Notes: generated by a model not told the origin, from the sequence alone. A stretch of DNA of 64,000 nt from Paenibacillus hunanensis (GCF_014645615.1 NZ_BMMB01000009.1:1-64000); one strand, 5' to 3'. Numbered from the stretch's first letter, positions 25,525-35,008 are shown. Numbers and translations are program-made.

Positions 25525-25863
25525 CTAGTGGGAATTCTCCTGAGGGGCGAAAAACTTGGCGATTCCGGTCATTTCAAACAGCTTTTGAATGTTGGAAGGA
25601 ACTTCTTCAACGGCAAAGCTAGCATTCATGCCATGTCGTGCTTTGAGGATAGAAAGAAGAATACCAATACCGGTACTATCGATGTATTTCAGATCCTTCA
25701 TGTTAACGATCAGATCCTGTTCTGCATTGCCAACAAGCGGCTCCATCACAAGACGAAAGTCGGGTGCTACAGACAGATCCATTTCCCCACTAACAAATAC
25801 CGTGCAGGATTGCTCATCCATCTGGGTTACTGCATTAAATTTCTCATTTTTGTTGGTAGTCAT
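25525..25863 (-). CDS. rsbV: Anti-anti-sigma factor RsbV
   Basis: A 112-residue STAS-domain protein. The phospho-acceptor motif is KYIDSTGIGILLS, with Ser63 as the expected target of RsbW. When dephosphorylated by a PP2C phosphatase it binds RsbW and frees SigB. ATG at 25863 is chosen because GGGGAG lies seven bases upstream; the ATG at 25869 is too close. It is the first gene of rsbV-rsbW-sigB. Confidence 0.93.
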   Translation of the reverse strand: MTTNKNEKFNAVTQMDEQSCTVFVSGEMDLSVAPDFRLVMEPLVGNAEQDLIVNMKDLKYIDSTGIGILLSILKARHGMNASFAVEEVPSNIQKLFEMTGIAKFFAPQENSH

Positions 25864-25898
25864 AGACATTCTCCCCTGAACAATGGTTTCTTTACTAA

Positions 25899-25924
25899 TA
25901 ACCCAACGCCGAAAGCACTGAAAC
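25899..25924 (-). promoter_or_regulatory. SigB-type promoter of rsbV-rsbW-sigB
   Basis: Minus strand: GTTTCA at 25924-25919, 14-bp spacer, GGGTTA at 25904-25899, close to the Bacillus SigB consensus GTTTaa-N12/15-GGGtAt. It lies about 35 bp before the rsbV start codon. Confidence 0.82.
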
Positions 25925-26115
25925 ATGCGGCATCAGATCGGTTGATCACTATACCGACAATAAATAACCATTAATTTAATTATTATCCATTAAATGGTTG
26001 TATAAACAACTATCTAATCGCTGTGATCCATGCTCTGGATACTCAGCGGTACGCGATAACGACAACATCTTCCAAGCTGTGCACTTCTTACAAAAGAACG
26101 AAGTAGCGGATGGGT

Positions 26116-27783
26116 TTAGTAGACTGTTTTTTTAGCTTCAAATCTTCCCAGCTCCGACGAGTATCTTTCCAGTATGCTTTTTACACTTGCCATTTTGACG
26201 GGCTTGCTAATATAGTCGTCCATACCTGCGGCAAAGCAGCGTCCCTTGATTCCCTCCATCACATCGGCGGTCATCGCAATAATCACACTATGTTCACCAT
26301 TCACAAGCTGACGAATCCGGCGCGTTGCTTCCAGACCATCAATATTAGGCATCTGCACATCCATGAAAATATAATCGTACGTATGATGACTTGCCATACG
26401 AATCGCTTCTTCACCATCATCTGCTGTATGCGGATGGTAGCCAAGACGCTCTAGCATCGTCACCATAAGCTTCTGATTAATCGGATGATCGTCCACAATC
26501 AAAATATGCGGGATCTGACTTCCTTGCTGAAGCAGACTCGTTGGACGTTCCTCCAGATGAGTCGTTTCCAGCTCACTCATTATATATTCTCTGGCCGAAA
26601 TGGTAAATGCAAACACCGCTCCCCCCTGCGCTTCCATCTCATCGCAGGCAAGCTGGATATCGCCACCCATCATCTGCACCAGATTTTTGCAAATAGCTAG
26701 CCCTAGACCGGTGCCGCCATATTTGCGTGTAAGTGAAGAGTCCAGCTGGGAAAAAGGCTGGAACAGCTGCTCGCGCTTCTCCTGCGCGATACCGATGCCT
26801 GTATCCTTCACCTTGAACTGGAGCTCCATTCGTCCGTCCTGCTTGCCTGTGCATTGCACCTCAAGGTACACACCGCCGCGTTCAGTGAACTTGACCGCAT
26901 TGGCAGTCAGATTAATGAGCACCTGACGCAAGCGTGCCATATCACCGAACAGGTACGCTGGCACCTCGTCGCTAATGCGATACACGAGCTCCAAATCCTT
27001 TTTCGACGCTTCCATCGAAAATAGACCGAACACTTCAGACAAACACGCTTCCAGTGAAAATGGATGCTCTTCTAGCTCCATTTTCCCGGATTCCATTTTG
27101 GTAAAGTCCAAAATATCGTTAATGACCATGACGAGCGCATCCGCACTGCTGCGGATAATCTCAGCATAGTCCTTTTGTTCCGATTGCAGCTCGGTTTCCA
27201 TGAGCAGGTCAATCATGCCGATCACACCATTCATCGGTGTACGAATCTCATGACTCATCATCGCCAGAAATTCCGTTTTCGCCTTCGCCGCAATTTCAGC
27301 GTCTTCCTTGGCACGGATGAGCTCCTGATTCATTTTTTCCAGCTCCAGCGTTTTTTGCTGTAGCTGCATCGATTGCGTTTTGTGACGTTTGTTCGTTAAG
27401 TACATGTTCACAAAGCCCTCGATTTTGGACTTGAGAATCTGTGGGATGAACGGCTTCACCATGTAATCGATCGCACCGGCAGAATAGCCGGCGAACAGGT
27501 GCTCAGCTTCTTTGCTGTTGGCAGAAATGAAGATGATCGGTATCTCCTTAGTCTTCTCCCGCGCTTTGATCAGCTTAGCCGTCTCGATACCATCCATGCC
27601 CGGCATCTGAACATCCAGCACAATCACAGCAAACTCGTCCTTAAGTAAACAACGCAGCGCTTCCTCTCCCGAGGTTGCTTTGACCAGATTGTAGCGTTCA
27701 CTTTCAAGGACGGCTTCCAGTGCGAGCAAGTTTTCAGGTCGATCATCTACAAGCAAGATGTGAATCGGTTCATGAAACCTCAT
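26116..27783 (-). CDS. Hybrid histidine kinase (REC-HisKA-HATPase-REC)
   Basis: A 555-residue cytoplasmic signalling protein without membrane segments. It has a receiver domain (about 6-125, Asp57), a short coiled coil (about 138-165), a HisKA domain with His178 in MMSHEIRTPMNG, and a HATPase (about 275-400 with GTGLGLAICKNLV). A second receiver with Asp475 closes it. The N-terminal receiver suggests input from another kinase rather than a ligand. It starts 18 bp after the rsbM-like gene and lies directly upstream of rsbV. That position suggests a second branch feeding the SigB phosphorelay (inference). Such a kinase is not part of the B. cereus rsb cluster as I know it. Confidence 0.88.
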   Translation of the reverse strand: MRFHEPIHILLVDDRPENLLALEAVLESERYNLVKATSGEEALRCLLKDEFAVIVLDVQMPGMDGIETAKLIKAREKTKEIPIIFISANSKEAEHLFAGYSAGAIDYMVKPFIPQILKSKIEGFVNMYLTNKRHKTQSMQLQQKTLELEKMNQELIRAKEDAEIAAKAKTEFLAMMSHEIRTPMNGVIGMIDLLMETELQSEQKDYAEIIRSSADALVMVINDILDFTKMESGKMELEEHPFSLEACLSEVFGLFSMEASKKDLELVYRISDEVPAYLFGDMARLRQVLINLTANAVKFTERGGVYLEVQCTGKQDGRMELQFKVKDTGIGIAQEKREQLFQPFSQLDSSLTRKYGGTGLGLAICKNLVQMMGGDIQLACDEMEAQGGAVFAFTISAREYIMSELETTHLEERPTSLLQQGSQIPHILIVDDHPINQKLMVTMLERLGYHPHTADDGEEAIRMASHHTYDYIFMDVQMPNIDGLEATRRIRQLVNGEHSVIIAMTADVMEGIKGRCFAAGMDDYISKPVKMASVKSILERYSSELGRFEAKKTVY

Positions 27784-27801
27784 GGAATCCCCCTACATTC
27801 T

Positions 27802-28695
27802 CTAGTTAATTTTCCGGTACACCTTTTCCATACGATCCAGCGGTTCATAGCTATCACTATAACCCGTAAACTGCATCGATTCCTTGGAGCCAAGCACCAA
27901 TATACCAAAGCGGCTCAGACTCTCATGAAACAAGCCATGCACACGCTCACGCAATTTATCATCAAAATAGATCATAACATTTCTGCAAAGAATGACGTTG
28001 AACTCGTTAAACGAACGATCCGTCGCCAGATTATGCTCAGCAAATATAATATGCTTACGCAAAAATGGCTGGAAGATAACGGACTGATAACGAGCAGTAT
28101 AGTATTCGGAGAACGAGCGTGTACCGCCCGCCTCCAGATAATTTTTCGTATACAGCTGCATACGCTCAATACCGAATACACCTTCTCTGGCTTGCTGAAG
28201 CGAGCGATTGTTCATATCGGTTGCATAGATTCTCGCCTTGTCCAGCAGTCCTTCCTCATGAAGCAAAATCGCCATCGAATACACTTCTTCGCCGGTTGAG
28301 CAGCCTGCATGCCAGATGCGAATATAAGGATAAGTACGCAGTAACGGTACGACCTTTTCACGGAACATACGAAATAGATGCGGATCACGGAACATCTCCG
28401 TGACCGGGATCGACAGGTTTTGTACCAGTCGTTCAAAGCACGAACGGTCATGAAGTACACGCTCCTGCAATGCCGAAATCGATCCTAGCTTTTCCGAATG
28501 CACATGATGCCAGATGCGCCGGGTTAACGAAGCGCGGGCATAATTGCGAAAATCATATCCGTATAGCCGATGCATGCCTTCTAGCAGCAGATCAATTTCT
28601 ATATGTTCCCGTTCCGCAAGATTCGTTGCAAGCTGACTTTCACCCTGGGGCGATTCGGTTGTACTGGTTATTTGCTCATGATCGATTGGTGTCAT
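27802..28695 (-). CDS. rsbM: CheR-type protein methyltransferase, RsbM-like
   Basis: A 297-residue CheR-family enzyme. The helical N-terminal domain includes YGYDFRNYARASLTRRI, and the SAM-binding motif is HAGCSTGEEVYSMAI. The later ATDMNNRSLQQAREG and VILCRNVMIYFD are typical of CheR. CheR enzymes methylate glutamates of chemoreceptors, but no chemotaxis genes are in the window. In B. cereus RsbM is a CheR homologue that methylates the sensor kinase RsbK and tunes SigB activity. This gene lies directly after the RsbK-like gene, so the same role is inferred. Confidence 0.85.
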   Translation of the reverse strand: MTPIDHEQITSTTESPQGESQLATNLAEREHIEIDLLLEGMHRLYGYDFRNYARASLTRRIWHHVHSEKLGSISALQERVLHDRSCFERLVQNLSIPVTEMFRDPHLFRMFREKVVPLLRTYPYIRIWHAGCSTGEEVYSMAILLHEEGLLDKARIYATDMNNRSLQQAREGVFGIERMQLYTKNYLEAGGTRSFSEYYTARYQSVIFQPFLRKHIIFAEHNLATDRSFNEFNVILCRNVMIYFDDKLRERVHGLFHESLSRFGILVLGSKESMQFTGYSDSYEPLDRMEKVYRKIN

Positions 28696-28748
28696 TTCTT
28701 TTCAGCCCCAATTCTATTCACTCTTGGATTGTTGCCTGTTTATCATTA

Positions 28749-28767
28749 CTCAAGTTTAGCACTTGAG
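28749..28767. repeat. Short perfect inverted repeat before rsbM
   Basis: CTCAAGT, five bases, ACTTGAG. It lies about 55 bp before the rsbM-like start codon on the minus strand and could be an operator or a small hairpin. There is no T run. Confidence 0.4.
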
Positions 28768-28844
28768 TTCCATATTATTACATTAAAGAGACGGATGAAA
28801 AAGCCAACGTTCTACATTATACTTCATTTACCCACTTTTGCCTT

Positions 28845-31800
28845 CTACGAATACAGCCAAACTCGCATTAATGATAAAAGTTGATCCGTCTGGATTGGTT
28901 TTTTCACATAATCCGATGCGCCAGCCTCGATACACTTGGAGCGATCATCCTTCATCGCCTTGGCAGTCAGTGCAATAATCGGCAGCTTGTCATGCTCTGG
29001 CATCTGGCGAATAATTCGCATCGCTTCATACCCATCCATCTCCGGCATCATCATATCCATCAGCACCAGATCAAATTCCTGCTGCTCCACCAGCTCGACC
29101 GCCTCACGGCCATTCTCCGCAAAGGTCACATCCATCCGATAGCCTTCCAGCACACTCGACAGAGCGAACACATTGCGTACATCATCATCCACAAGCAGGA
29201 TACGCTTGCCCTCAAACAGCGTCTCTTTATTGTGTAGCTTCTGCAAAATACGGCGCTTATCCTCCGGTAAATCTGCCTCCACACGGTGCAGGAATAAGGT
29301 TGTCTCATCCAGCAAGCGCTCTGGCGATTTGACATCCTTAACGATGATCGACTCGGCGTACTTACGAAGCTGTGTTTCTTCCTTATTGTCCAGCTCCTTA
29401 CCTGTATAAATGATGATCGGCAGATCGCGCAGACGCTGATCATCACGAATACGATCCAGTAGCTCAAAGCCTGTCATATCGGTCAGCATCAGATCCAGTA
29501 CCATACAATCGTAGCGCTTCGCATCCAGCTCCTGTAGTGCTTCCTGTCCGGTCGATACAGCGGTAATCGCGACATCATCATGATCGATCAGTTCAATAAT
29601 CGACTTACGCTGAATCTCGTCATCCTCTACGATCAGCAGCTGCTTCAAGCCCTGCTCGGTATACGATTGGAGATGATTGAAGGCTTTCTCGAGCGATTCC
29701 TTGCTGGATGGCTTTTTCAGGTAAGCGATCGCTCCCATCATCAGACCCTGCTTCACATCATCCATGACGGAGATCACATGCACCGGAATATGGCGAGTGC
29801 CTGCATTGCTTTTCAGATCACTCAGAATCGACCAGCCATCCATAACAGGAAGCTGAATATCCAGAATGATCGCGTCCGGGTTGTATGTTTTGGCCATCTG
29901 CAAGCCGGTATCTCCCTGCATCGCCACCAGTGCGCGGAAGCCGCGTCCACGTGCCATATCCATCAGAATACGTGCAAACTTCGGATCGTCCTCGATAATG
30001 AGTAGCACTTTATCACTGGCTGCGATACGATCACGGTCATCCTCCAGCATGTCTGGCATATGCTGTGGAGGTAAGGGCTCAACCAAACGGCTTCGCGAAC
30101 TTTGATGCTGGAGCAGATGGGCGGTCTGATCGGATGGCATATAAGCCGAACTCACATGATCGACAGATGTAGCTGCGGAGTTCACTGGCTGATCCACATC
30201 AGACGGCGATAGCTTCGGCAGATAGAGTGTGAATGTACTGCCACGTCCCTCCTCCGAGCGAACTGTAATTCCACCACCAAGCAAGCGTGCCAGCTCGCGG
30301 CTAATCGATAATCCCAGTCCGGTACCGCCGTATTTACGACTTGTTGTACCATCGACCTGCTGGAATGCCTCGAAGATCAGATCGAGCTTATCCTGTGGAA
30401 TACCGATACCGCTATCAGTTACCTTGATTGCAATATAGGAGGAGTCCTTACGCAGATACACGGGCAAGTCTGTGCCTGTCGATTCCTCCAGTGACATTTC
30501 GATAAAGCCCTTCTCTGTAAACTTGAAGGCATTGGACAGCAGGTTACGCAGCACCTGCTTGACGCGATGCTCGTCGGTCACGAGTGCTTCCGGCACACCA
30601 TCGGCAACCGAGATGCGCAGATCGATATTTTTCTTCGCTGCGACCGGGGCAAAGTTCATATTGACAAAGGTTTCCAATGCTTGAACAGGCACCAGCTCGC
30701 GATTGATTTCCATTTTGCCAGCATCGACCTTGGATAAGTCTAGAATTTCGTCGATCATTTTGAGTAGGTCTGCACCGGACATATAAATTGTACTCGCATA
30801 TTCCAGCTGCTTGTCCGTCAGATTGCCATCCTTGTTCTCCGTTAATAGCTGTGACAGGATGAGTAGACTGTTCAGCGGTGTGCGCAGCTCATGCGACATA
30901 TTCGCCAGGAACTCGGACTTGTATTTGCTTGTCACAGCAAGTTGCATCGCCTGTTGCTCCAGCTGGAACTTACTCTGCTCGATCTCTTCATTTTGTTCCT
31001 CCGCATGCTGTACCTGCTCTTCCAGCTCACGGGTCTTCGCAATCAATTCATTATTAAAATGCTCCAGCTCCTCCTGCTGACGCTGCAACAGGTCTTCGGA
31101 GCGCTTCAACTCCTCCGTCTGCTCCTCCAGACGCTCATTCGAGCGACGTAGCTCCTCCTGCTGCATTTGCAACTCTTCGGACTGGCTTTGCAGCTCTTCC
31201 GTTAAGGCTTGCGACTCACGCAGCAGCTGCTCGACATGTACACGACGGTTGATGTTGTTCACAATCACACCGAGATCCTGTGTCAGCATATGCAGCAGCT
31301 GCTTTTGCAGTGAGGTGAAGCCTTGTAGCGATGCTAGCTCGATCACGCCCAGCAGTTCATCCTCAAACAATACCGGATAGATGAGCAAACTTTTCGGTTG
31401 TGCTCCACCCAGTGACGAGTTAACTGGAAAATAGCCCGGCGGTACATCGTCGATCATAAGTGGCTGACGATCCGCTGCACATTGTCCAGTCAGACCTTCG
31501 CCGATAAACAGCTCTTTCCGTGCATTAACCTGACCCTCAGCCGCATATGCTGCGAGTAGCTGGATTCGATCCGGTGCTTCTGGTGTACGTAAATAGAGAT
31601 GACCCATCTGCGCGCTGAGTCGTGGGGCAAACTCGTCAAGAAAGGTTTGTGCGCTTTGTTGAAGCGAGCTTACGCCGCGAAGCAGCTCGGTAATGCGTGC
31701 GGTGTTGGAATCGAGCCAGGACTGATCTTCTTTAGCCTGACGATATTTATCCTCCAGCTTGCGCTTTTCCTGTAGATCGGCGGCCATTTTTTGAAAGACT

Positions 31801-32540
31801 CTAGCGACTTCACCCATCTCATCCGTCGACTTCACACGCATACGACGAATCGCACCAAAGCGCTCCTCGGAGAAGCCCTTGATCATCGTCGATACTACGC
31901 CCAGCCCCTTACTAAAGCTTGGTACAATCCACAGCATCACTAATAAGCTGAGCAGAATGCCCAGCCCCATCACATAGGTTGTGATGCGAATGGAGTTCTG
32001 GTACGCCGTATTGGCAGCATCGATTTCCTTATCAATTGCATTGTCCTGAAACTCGGACAATACGGTAATACTATCGCCCAGATTCGTCTGCGCACTCAAG
32101 CCAACCTTTGTCCGATAATCGTTGGCAGCCGCAATCTGGTCACTCGCCAGAATATCGGTTACCTGACGAGCATATTCCACATAGCTCGCCCAGTTCGTAG
32201 ACACGGTCGCAATAAGCTGCCTTTCCTCGGGTGTATCTGCGCCGGCAGATAGTAGCTTCAAATTGCCTTCGCCGCTTGTAATCGTTTGTTCAATTAGATT
32301 ACGCGTCTGCTCTGGTGGCTGAGATGAAGCACTCAGTAGCAGATTCGCCACTTCACGGGCGATCACGTTCATTTCTGAGCGAACATCAGTCGAATAGCGT
32401 ACCTTCAGATAGCGTTCCTGGTAGACCTTGTCGAGCTGTTCATTCATGTAGTTCATGCGGTCATACGTAATAAAGCCCAGCGTCATCAGAATAATAATGA
32501 TGACACTGAACCCCAGTACGAGCTTTGTACGCAGCTTCAT
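28845..32540 (-). CDS. rsbK: Large membrane sensor hybrid kinase, RsbK-like
   Basis: A 1231-residue membrane kinase. It has a membrane segment (about 8-27), an extracellular helical sensor of CHASE3 type (about 28-190), a second membrane segment (about 192-212) and HAMP (about 212-265). A GAF domain (about 290-425) and a long coiled coil rich in Gln/Glu (about 435-540) follow. HisKA has His550 in NMSHELRTPLNS and HATPase covers about 660-780 (GTGLGLSISREL). Three receivers follow with Asp894, Asp1016 and Asp1162. The order matches B. cereus RsbK, which has fewer receivers. It overlaps rsbY by 4 bp, so phosphotransfer to RsbY is strongly suggested. REC2 is a variant receiver (LTDM replaces the usual MPxM). 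Confidence 0.88.
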   Translation of the reverse strand: MKLRTKLVLGFSVIIIILMTLGFITYDRMNYMNEQLDKVYQERYLKVRYSTDVRSEMNVIAREVANLLLSASSQPPEQTRNLIEQTITSGEGNLKLLSAGADTPEERQLIATVSTNWASYVEYARQVTDILASDQIAAANDYRTKVGLSAQTNLGDSITVLSEFQDNAIDKEIDAANTAYQNSIRITTYVMGLGILLSLLVMLWIVPSFSKGLGVVSTMIKGFSEERFGAIRRMRVKSTDEMGEVARVFQKMAADLQEKRKLEDKYRQAKEDQSWLDSNTARITELLRGVSSLQQSAQTFLDEFAPRLSAQMGHLYLRTPEAPDRIQLLAAYAAEGQVNARKELFIGEGLTGQCAADRQPLMIDDVPPGYFPVNSSLGGAQPKSLLIYPVLFEDELLGVIELASLQGFTSLQKQLLHMLTQDLGVIVNNINRRVHVEQLLRESQALTEELQSQSEELQMQQEELRRSNERLEEQTEELKRSEDLLQRQQEELEHFNNELIAKTRELEEQVQHAEEQNEEIEQSKFQLEQQAMQLAVTSKYKSEFLANMSHELRTPLNSLLILSQLLTENKDGNLTDKQLEYASTIYMSGADLLKMIDEILDLSKVDAGKMEINRELVPVQALETFVNMNFAPVAAKKNIDLRISVADGVPEALVTDEHRVKQVLRNLLSNAFKFTEKGFIEMSLEESTGTDLPVYLRKDSSYIAIKVTDSGIGIPQDKLDLIFEAFQQVDGTTSRKYGGTGLGLSISRELARLLGGGITVRSEEGRGSTFTLYLPKLSPSDVDQPVNSAATSVDHVSSAYMPSDQTAHLLQHQSSRSRLVEPLPPQHMPDMLEDDRDRIAASDKVLLIIEDDPKFARILMDMARGRGFRALVAMQGDTGLQMAKTYNPDAIILDIQLPVMDGWSILSDLKSNAGTRHIPVHVISVMDDVKQGLMMGAIAYLKKPSSKESLEKAFNHLQSYTEQGLKQLLIVEDDEIQRKSIIELIDHDDVAITAVSTGQEALQELDAKRYDCMVLDLMLTDMTGFELLDRIRDDQRLRDLPIIIYTGKELDNKEETQLRKYAESIIVKDVKSPERLLDETTLFLHRVEADLPEDKRRILQKLHNKETLFEGKRILLVDDDVRNVFALSSVLEGYRMDVTFAENGREAVELVEQQEFDLVLMDMMMPEMDGYEAMRIIRQMPEHDKLPIIALTAKAMKDDRSKCIEAGASDYVKKPIQTDQLLSLMRVWLYS

Positions 32541-33706
32541 TCACTGTCCGTCCCTTCATGTAGCGAAATCCACACCAGACATTTGTCGTCATCGCGATCA
32601 GACGGTACGCTAACCTCGAAAAACATCCTTTGAATTTCGTCTTTATCCAGCTTATGGTTACCTGCTAACTCATCGATTAAAAATTGGATCTGCACATCCT
32701 GATCGCCTTCCACAGCTTCCAGTAATCCATCGGTATAAAGAACCAGATGACCATCACCTTCGTAATGGAAGCTTTTCGATTCCATATCAATTCGATCAAA
32801 TAGTCCGACTGGCGGCGCGGTTGTACCCAAACGAGTCACTTCGCCTTGATCGGCGAAAAACAGCCCTGGTGGATGCCCTGCATTCACATAGTCGACGCGC
32901 TTGTACTTCGTATCTACAACAAGATAGATCGCTGTAAAATAATATTGTACGAGCTGGTTCTCAATATGAAGCTGATTAAAGCGTCGATTCAGCTCCTGAA
33001 TAACCTTCTCCGGTTCCACATATGTAGTGACCGTATCCTTAAGTACGGAAGCGATAAACATACAGAACAAAGATGATGAAATTCCGTGTCCCATCATATC
33101 CAGCAAAATAATACCGTATCGTCCTTCGCCAAGCGGATACCAGGCATACAGATCACCTGCTAGCTCAAAGGAAGGCTTATATAACGCCTCAATCTGGAAA
33201 TGAGGGTCATGAATCGGTGTACTTAGCACCGCATGCTGAACGAGACTTGCCAGCTTGAGTTCTTCCTGAATGTGCTGATCGCGTTCCTTATGCCAGTCCT
33301 TCTCGTGCTTGAGTCGCAAGGCAAGACGAATACGTGCCATCAGCTCGACCTTGTTAATCGGCTTGGTCACATAGTCGACAGCACCAGCATCCAGCGCTTC
33401 AGCCAGCTTTTTTGAATCGCCTACAGCGGTAACCATAATAACAGGAATGTCGCGCAGCTTTTCATCCTGCTGTAGTAAGCGACAGGCTTCAATTCCATCC
33501 ATTTCTGGCATCATCATATCCAGCAAGATCAGATCAACTTCGTTTGCTTTGGATCGTGAGATCGCATCCGATTCACCTACGCCCAGATGCTGAAACATCT
33601 CTTTGGCCGAGGAGGAGGTTACGATATTGGTGTATTGCTCTCTTTTCAAAATCTCACGGATAATGATGACATTAGTCGGATTATCATCAACGATTAATAT
33701 ATTCAT
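32537..33706 (-). CDS. rsbY: Response-regulator PP2C phosphatase, RsbY-like
   Basis: A 389-residue protein with an N-terminal receiver (Asp63 in LLDMMMPEMDG), a linker helix, and a C-terminal PP2C/SpoIIE-type phosphatase domain. The metal-binding acidic residues are seen in AGDLYAW, LLDMMGHG and LYTDGLLEA. Phosphorylation of the receiver should activate dephosphorylation of RsbV and so release SigB. This REC-PP2C architecture is that of B. cereus RsbY. It is the first gene of rsbY-rsbK, with ATG at 33706 behind GAGGAG. A perfect palindrome (GTCCC, AAA, GGGAC) at 33736-33748 lies 30 bp upstream. Confidence 0.92.
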   Translation of the reverse strand: MNILIVDDNPTNVIIIREILKREQYTNIVTSSSAKEMFQHLGVGESDAISRSKANEVDLILLDMMMPEMDGIEACRLLQQDEKLRDIPVIMVTAVGDSKKLAEALDAGAVDYVTKPINKVELMARIRLALRLKHEKDWHKERDQHIQEELKLASLVQHAVLSTPIHDPHFQIEALYKPSFELAGDLYAWYPLGEGRYGIILLDMMGHGISSSLFCMFIASVLKDTVTTYVEPEKVIQELNRRFNQLHIENQLVQYYFTAIYLVVDTKYKRVDYVNAGHPPGLFFADQGEVTRLGTTAPPVGLFDRIDMESKSFHYEGDGHLVLYTDGLLEAVEGDQDVQIQFLIDELAGNHKLDKDEIQRMFFEVSVPSDRDDDKCLVWISLHEGTDSE

Positions 33707-33735
33707 ACATTCTCCTCATTCCTTCATTTCTGCTT

Positions 33736-33748
33736 GTCCCAAAGGGAC
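33736..33748. promoter_or_regulatory. Palindrome upstream of rsbY (possible operator)
   Basis: GTCCC-AAA-GGGAC, a perfect 5-bp inverted repeat between the upstream terminator and rsbY. It partly follows a TATAGT that could be a -10 element, but no matching -35 was found. Confidence 0.35.
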
Positions 33749-33765
33749 TATATCCAAAACTCGTC

Positions 33766-33805
33766 AAAAAACCTTCAACACCACCGAGCAGGTGGAGTTG
33801 AAGGT
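33766..33805 (-). terminator. Terminator between the YflT-like gene and rsbY
   Basis: Minus strand: a 15-bp stem with one mismatch (ACCTTCAACTCCACC against GGTGGTGTTGAAGGT), 5-nt loop, then TTTTTT. It lies 126 bp after the YflT-like stop, so rsbY needs its own promoter. Confidence 0.88.
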
Positions 33806-33930
33806 ATTGTCCAACAATTCAAGGCCCTTGCGGGGACGATGGTCTATGATTTTGATACAACCTCTTGGATCGCCCTCGGTGCATCGATTTCTCTGCATTG
33901 CCTAACATCATCGTGTCTGCTCATAGCGCT

Positions 33931-34275
33931 TCAAGTATGACGACGAGCAATGACCAGCACCTTACCTCTATCTAATTCTTCTTCATAAAAGTCAGCTTCT
34001 TCTTTGGTGAAGCCGAGCGATGTCATCTTGGAACGAAGCTCGTCACCGCGGGAACGAAATACGTTAGCCAGCGAATCAAATAAGCCTTCTTCCTTGATGC
34101 CGATCTCCTGTATACCTGCGGTATCAGCGATTTTATCCGTACGGTCCTTCTGATGAGCCAGCACGAAAATATCATCAAAGCCATACCCGGTACTTTTCAG
34201 TTCATTCACGACTTCAACTGCCTGTGTTCCATTTTCTACAACTTTTCCATAAGGTTTCGCATCAGTAGCACTCAT
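33931..34275 (-). CDS. YflT-type general stress protein
   Basis: A 114-residue acidic cytoplasmic protein of the YflT/general stress protein 17M type. An alternating beta-alpha start (YGKVVENGTQAVEVVNELKSTGY, DDIFVLAHQ) is followed by a helical half and a final VLVIARR strand. The biochemical role is unknown. ATG at 34275 follows GGAAGGTG with good spacing; the GTG at 34284 is part of that site. A SigB-type promoter at 34325-34349 and a terminator at 33766 make it a single-gene SigB transcript. Confidence 0.85.
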   Translation of the reverse strand: MSATDAKPYGKVVENGTQAVEVVNELKSTGYGFDDIFVLAHQKDRTDKIADTAGIQEIGIKEEGLFDSLANVFRSRGDELRSKMTSLGFTKEEADFYEEELDRGKVLVIARRHT

Positions 34276-34324
34276 GTTGTTCACCTTCCAGTTTAAAGTT
34301 TGTCAAAATGGTCATTGGTTCCAT

Positions 34325-34349
34325 TAACCCGATCCTTCGCATTTGAAAC
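34325..34349 (-). promoter_or_regulatory. SigB-type promoter of the YflT-like gene
   Basis: Minus strand: GTTTCA at 34349-34344, 13-bp spacer, GGGTTA at 34330-34325. It has the same hexamers as the rsbV promoter and lies 50 bp before the start codon. Confidence 0.82.
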
Positions 34350-34432
34350 ACAACATTCGCTAATCTTTTTAAAAATATTAAAATCATCGGCGAATCGCGT
34401 CAAACTCTGTCATGCGCTGCGCTCATCATCGC

Positions 34433-35008
34433 TTATTGCGACCAGACATCGAAAATATCGGCACTCACAATGTGACCGGTATCGGGATCAGTAAATACTT
34501 TAAAAGCATAAAAATCATTATTGTAACCTTCACCATCGTCAGCTGTAAATTGCGGCTTGCCAAGTGCACGGGTAATCTCCTGCTTATTCAGCGCAATATG
34601 CTGACCATCCAACTCTACCGCACCAGCTTTCACTGGCACACTAATATAGTAGATCAAGCCATCGTCCATCAAGCCTACAGTCAGGTCATCATACCGATAC
34701 TCGGTATAACCGGCTTGCGTTTGAGCAATCTCGGCAGGCTTACCTAGCTTATGCAGCAGATCCGCCTTCGAATCCTCTAGCGACACGCCATTCAGCGTAC
34801 TGTACGTGTGTTGATGGTCCTCATAGACGGCATCGGATACGGATGGTTCAGCTACCGCAGTCGCAATCCGAATACCTTGATCCGGTGTGGAAGAAGCATA
34901 TTGAGCAGTTTGTACAACCGCAGTCGGTTGTACGGGAGCAGCAGATACTTGATCGTAACCGGCGTCAGGGGACAATATTCCAGCGAGCAACATCATGAGA
35001 GTAATCAT
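34433..35008 (-). CDS. Secreted protein of unknown function
   Basis: A 191-residue protein with a short signal-peptide-like start (MITLMMLLAGILSP) followed by an Ala/Thr/Val-rich linker. A C-terminal domain (about 75-191) contains two similar halves, VSLEDSKADLLHKLGKPAEI and IALNKQEITRALGKPQF. Each has an L-G-K-P turn followed by a strand-rich part, an internal duplication recalling DUF4309 or outer-membrane-assembly-type BLF folds. No function is assigned. ATG at 35008 follows AAAGGGTG. It lies 63 bp after the DUF948 gene and may be transcribed with it from the SigB promoter. Confidence 0.65.
   Translation of the reverse strand: MITLMMLLAGILSPDAGYDQVSAAPVQPTAVVQTAQYASSTPDQGIRIATAVAEPSVSDAVYEDHQHTYSTLNGVSLEDSKADLLHKLGKPAEIAQTQAGYTEYRYDDLTVGLMDDGLIYYISVPVKAGAVELDGQHIALNKQEITRALGKPQFTADDGEGYNNDFYAFKVFTDPDTGHIVSADIFDVWSQ

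Noticed and set aside
27802..28695. CheR as part of a chemotaxis system
   Set aside because: No chemoreceptor, CheA, CheW or CheB gene is in the window. Its place between RsbK-like and SigB genes fits RsbM better.
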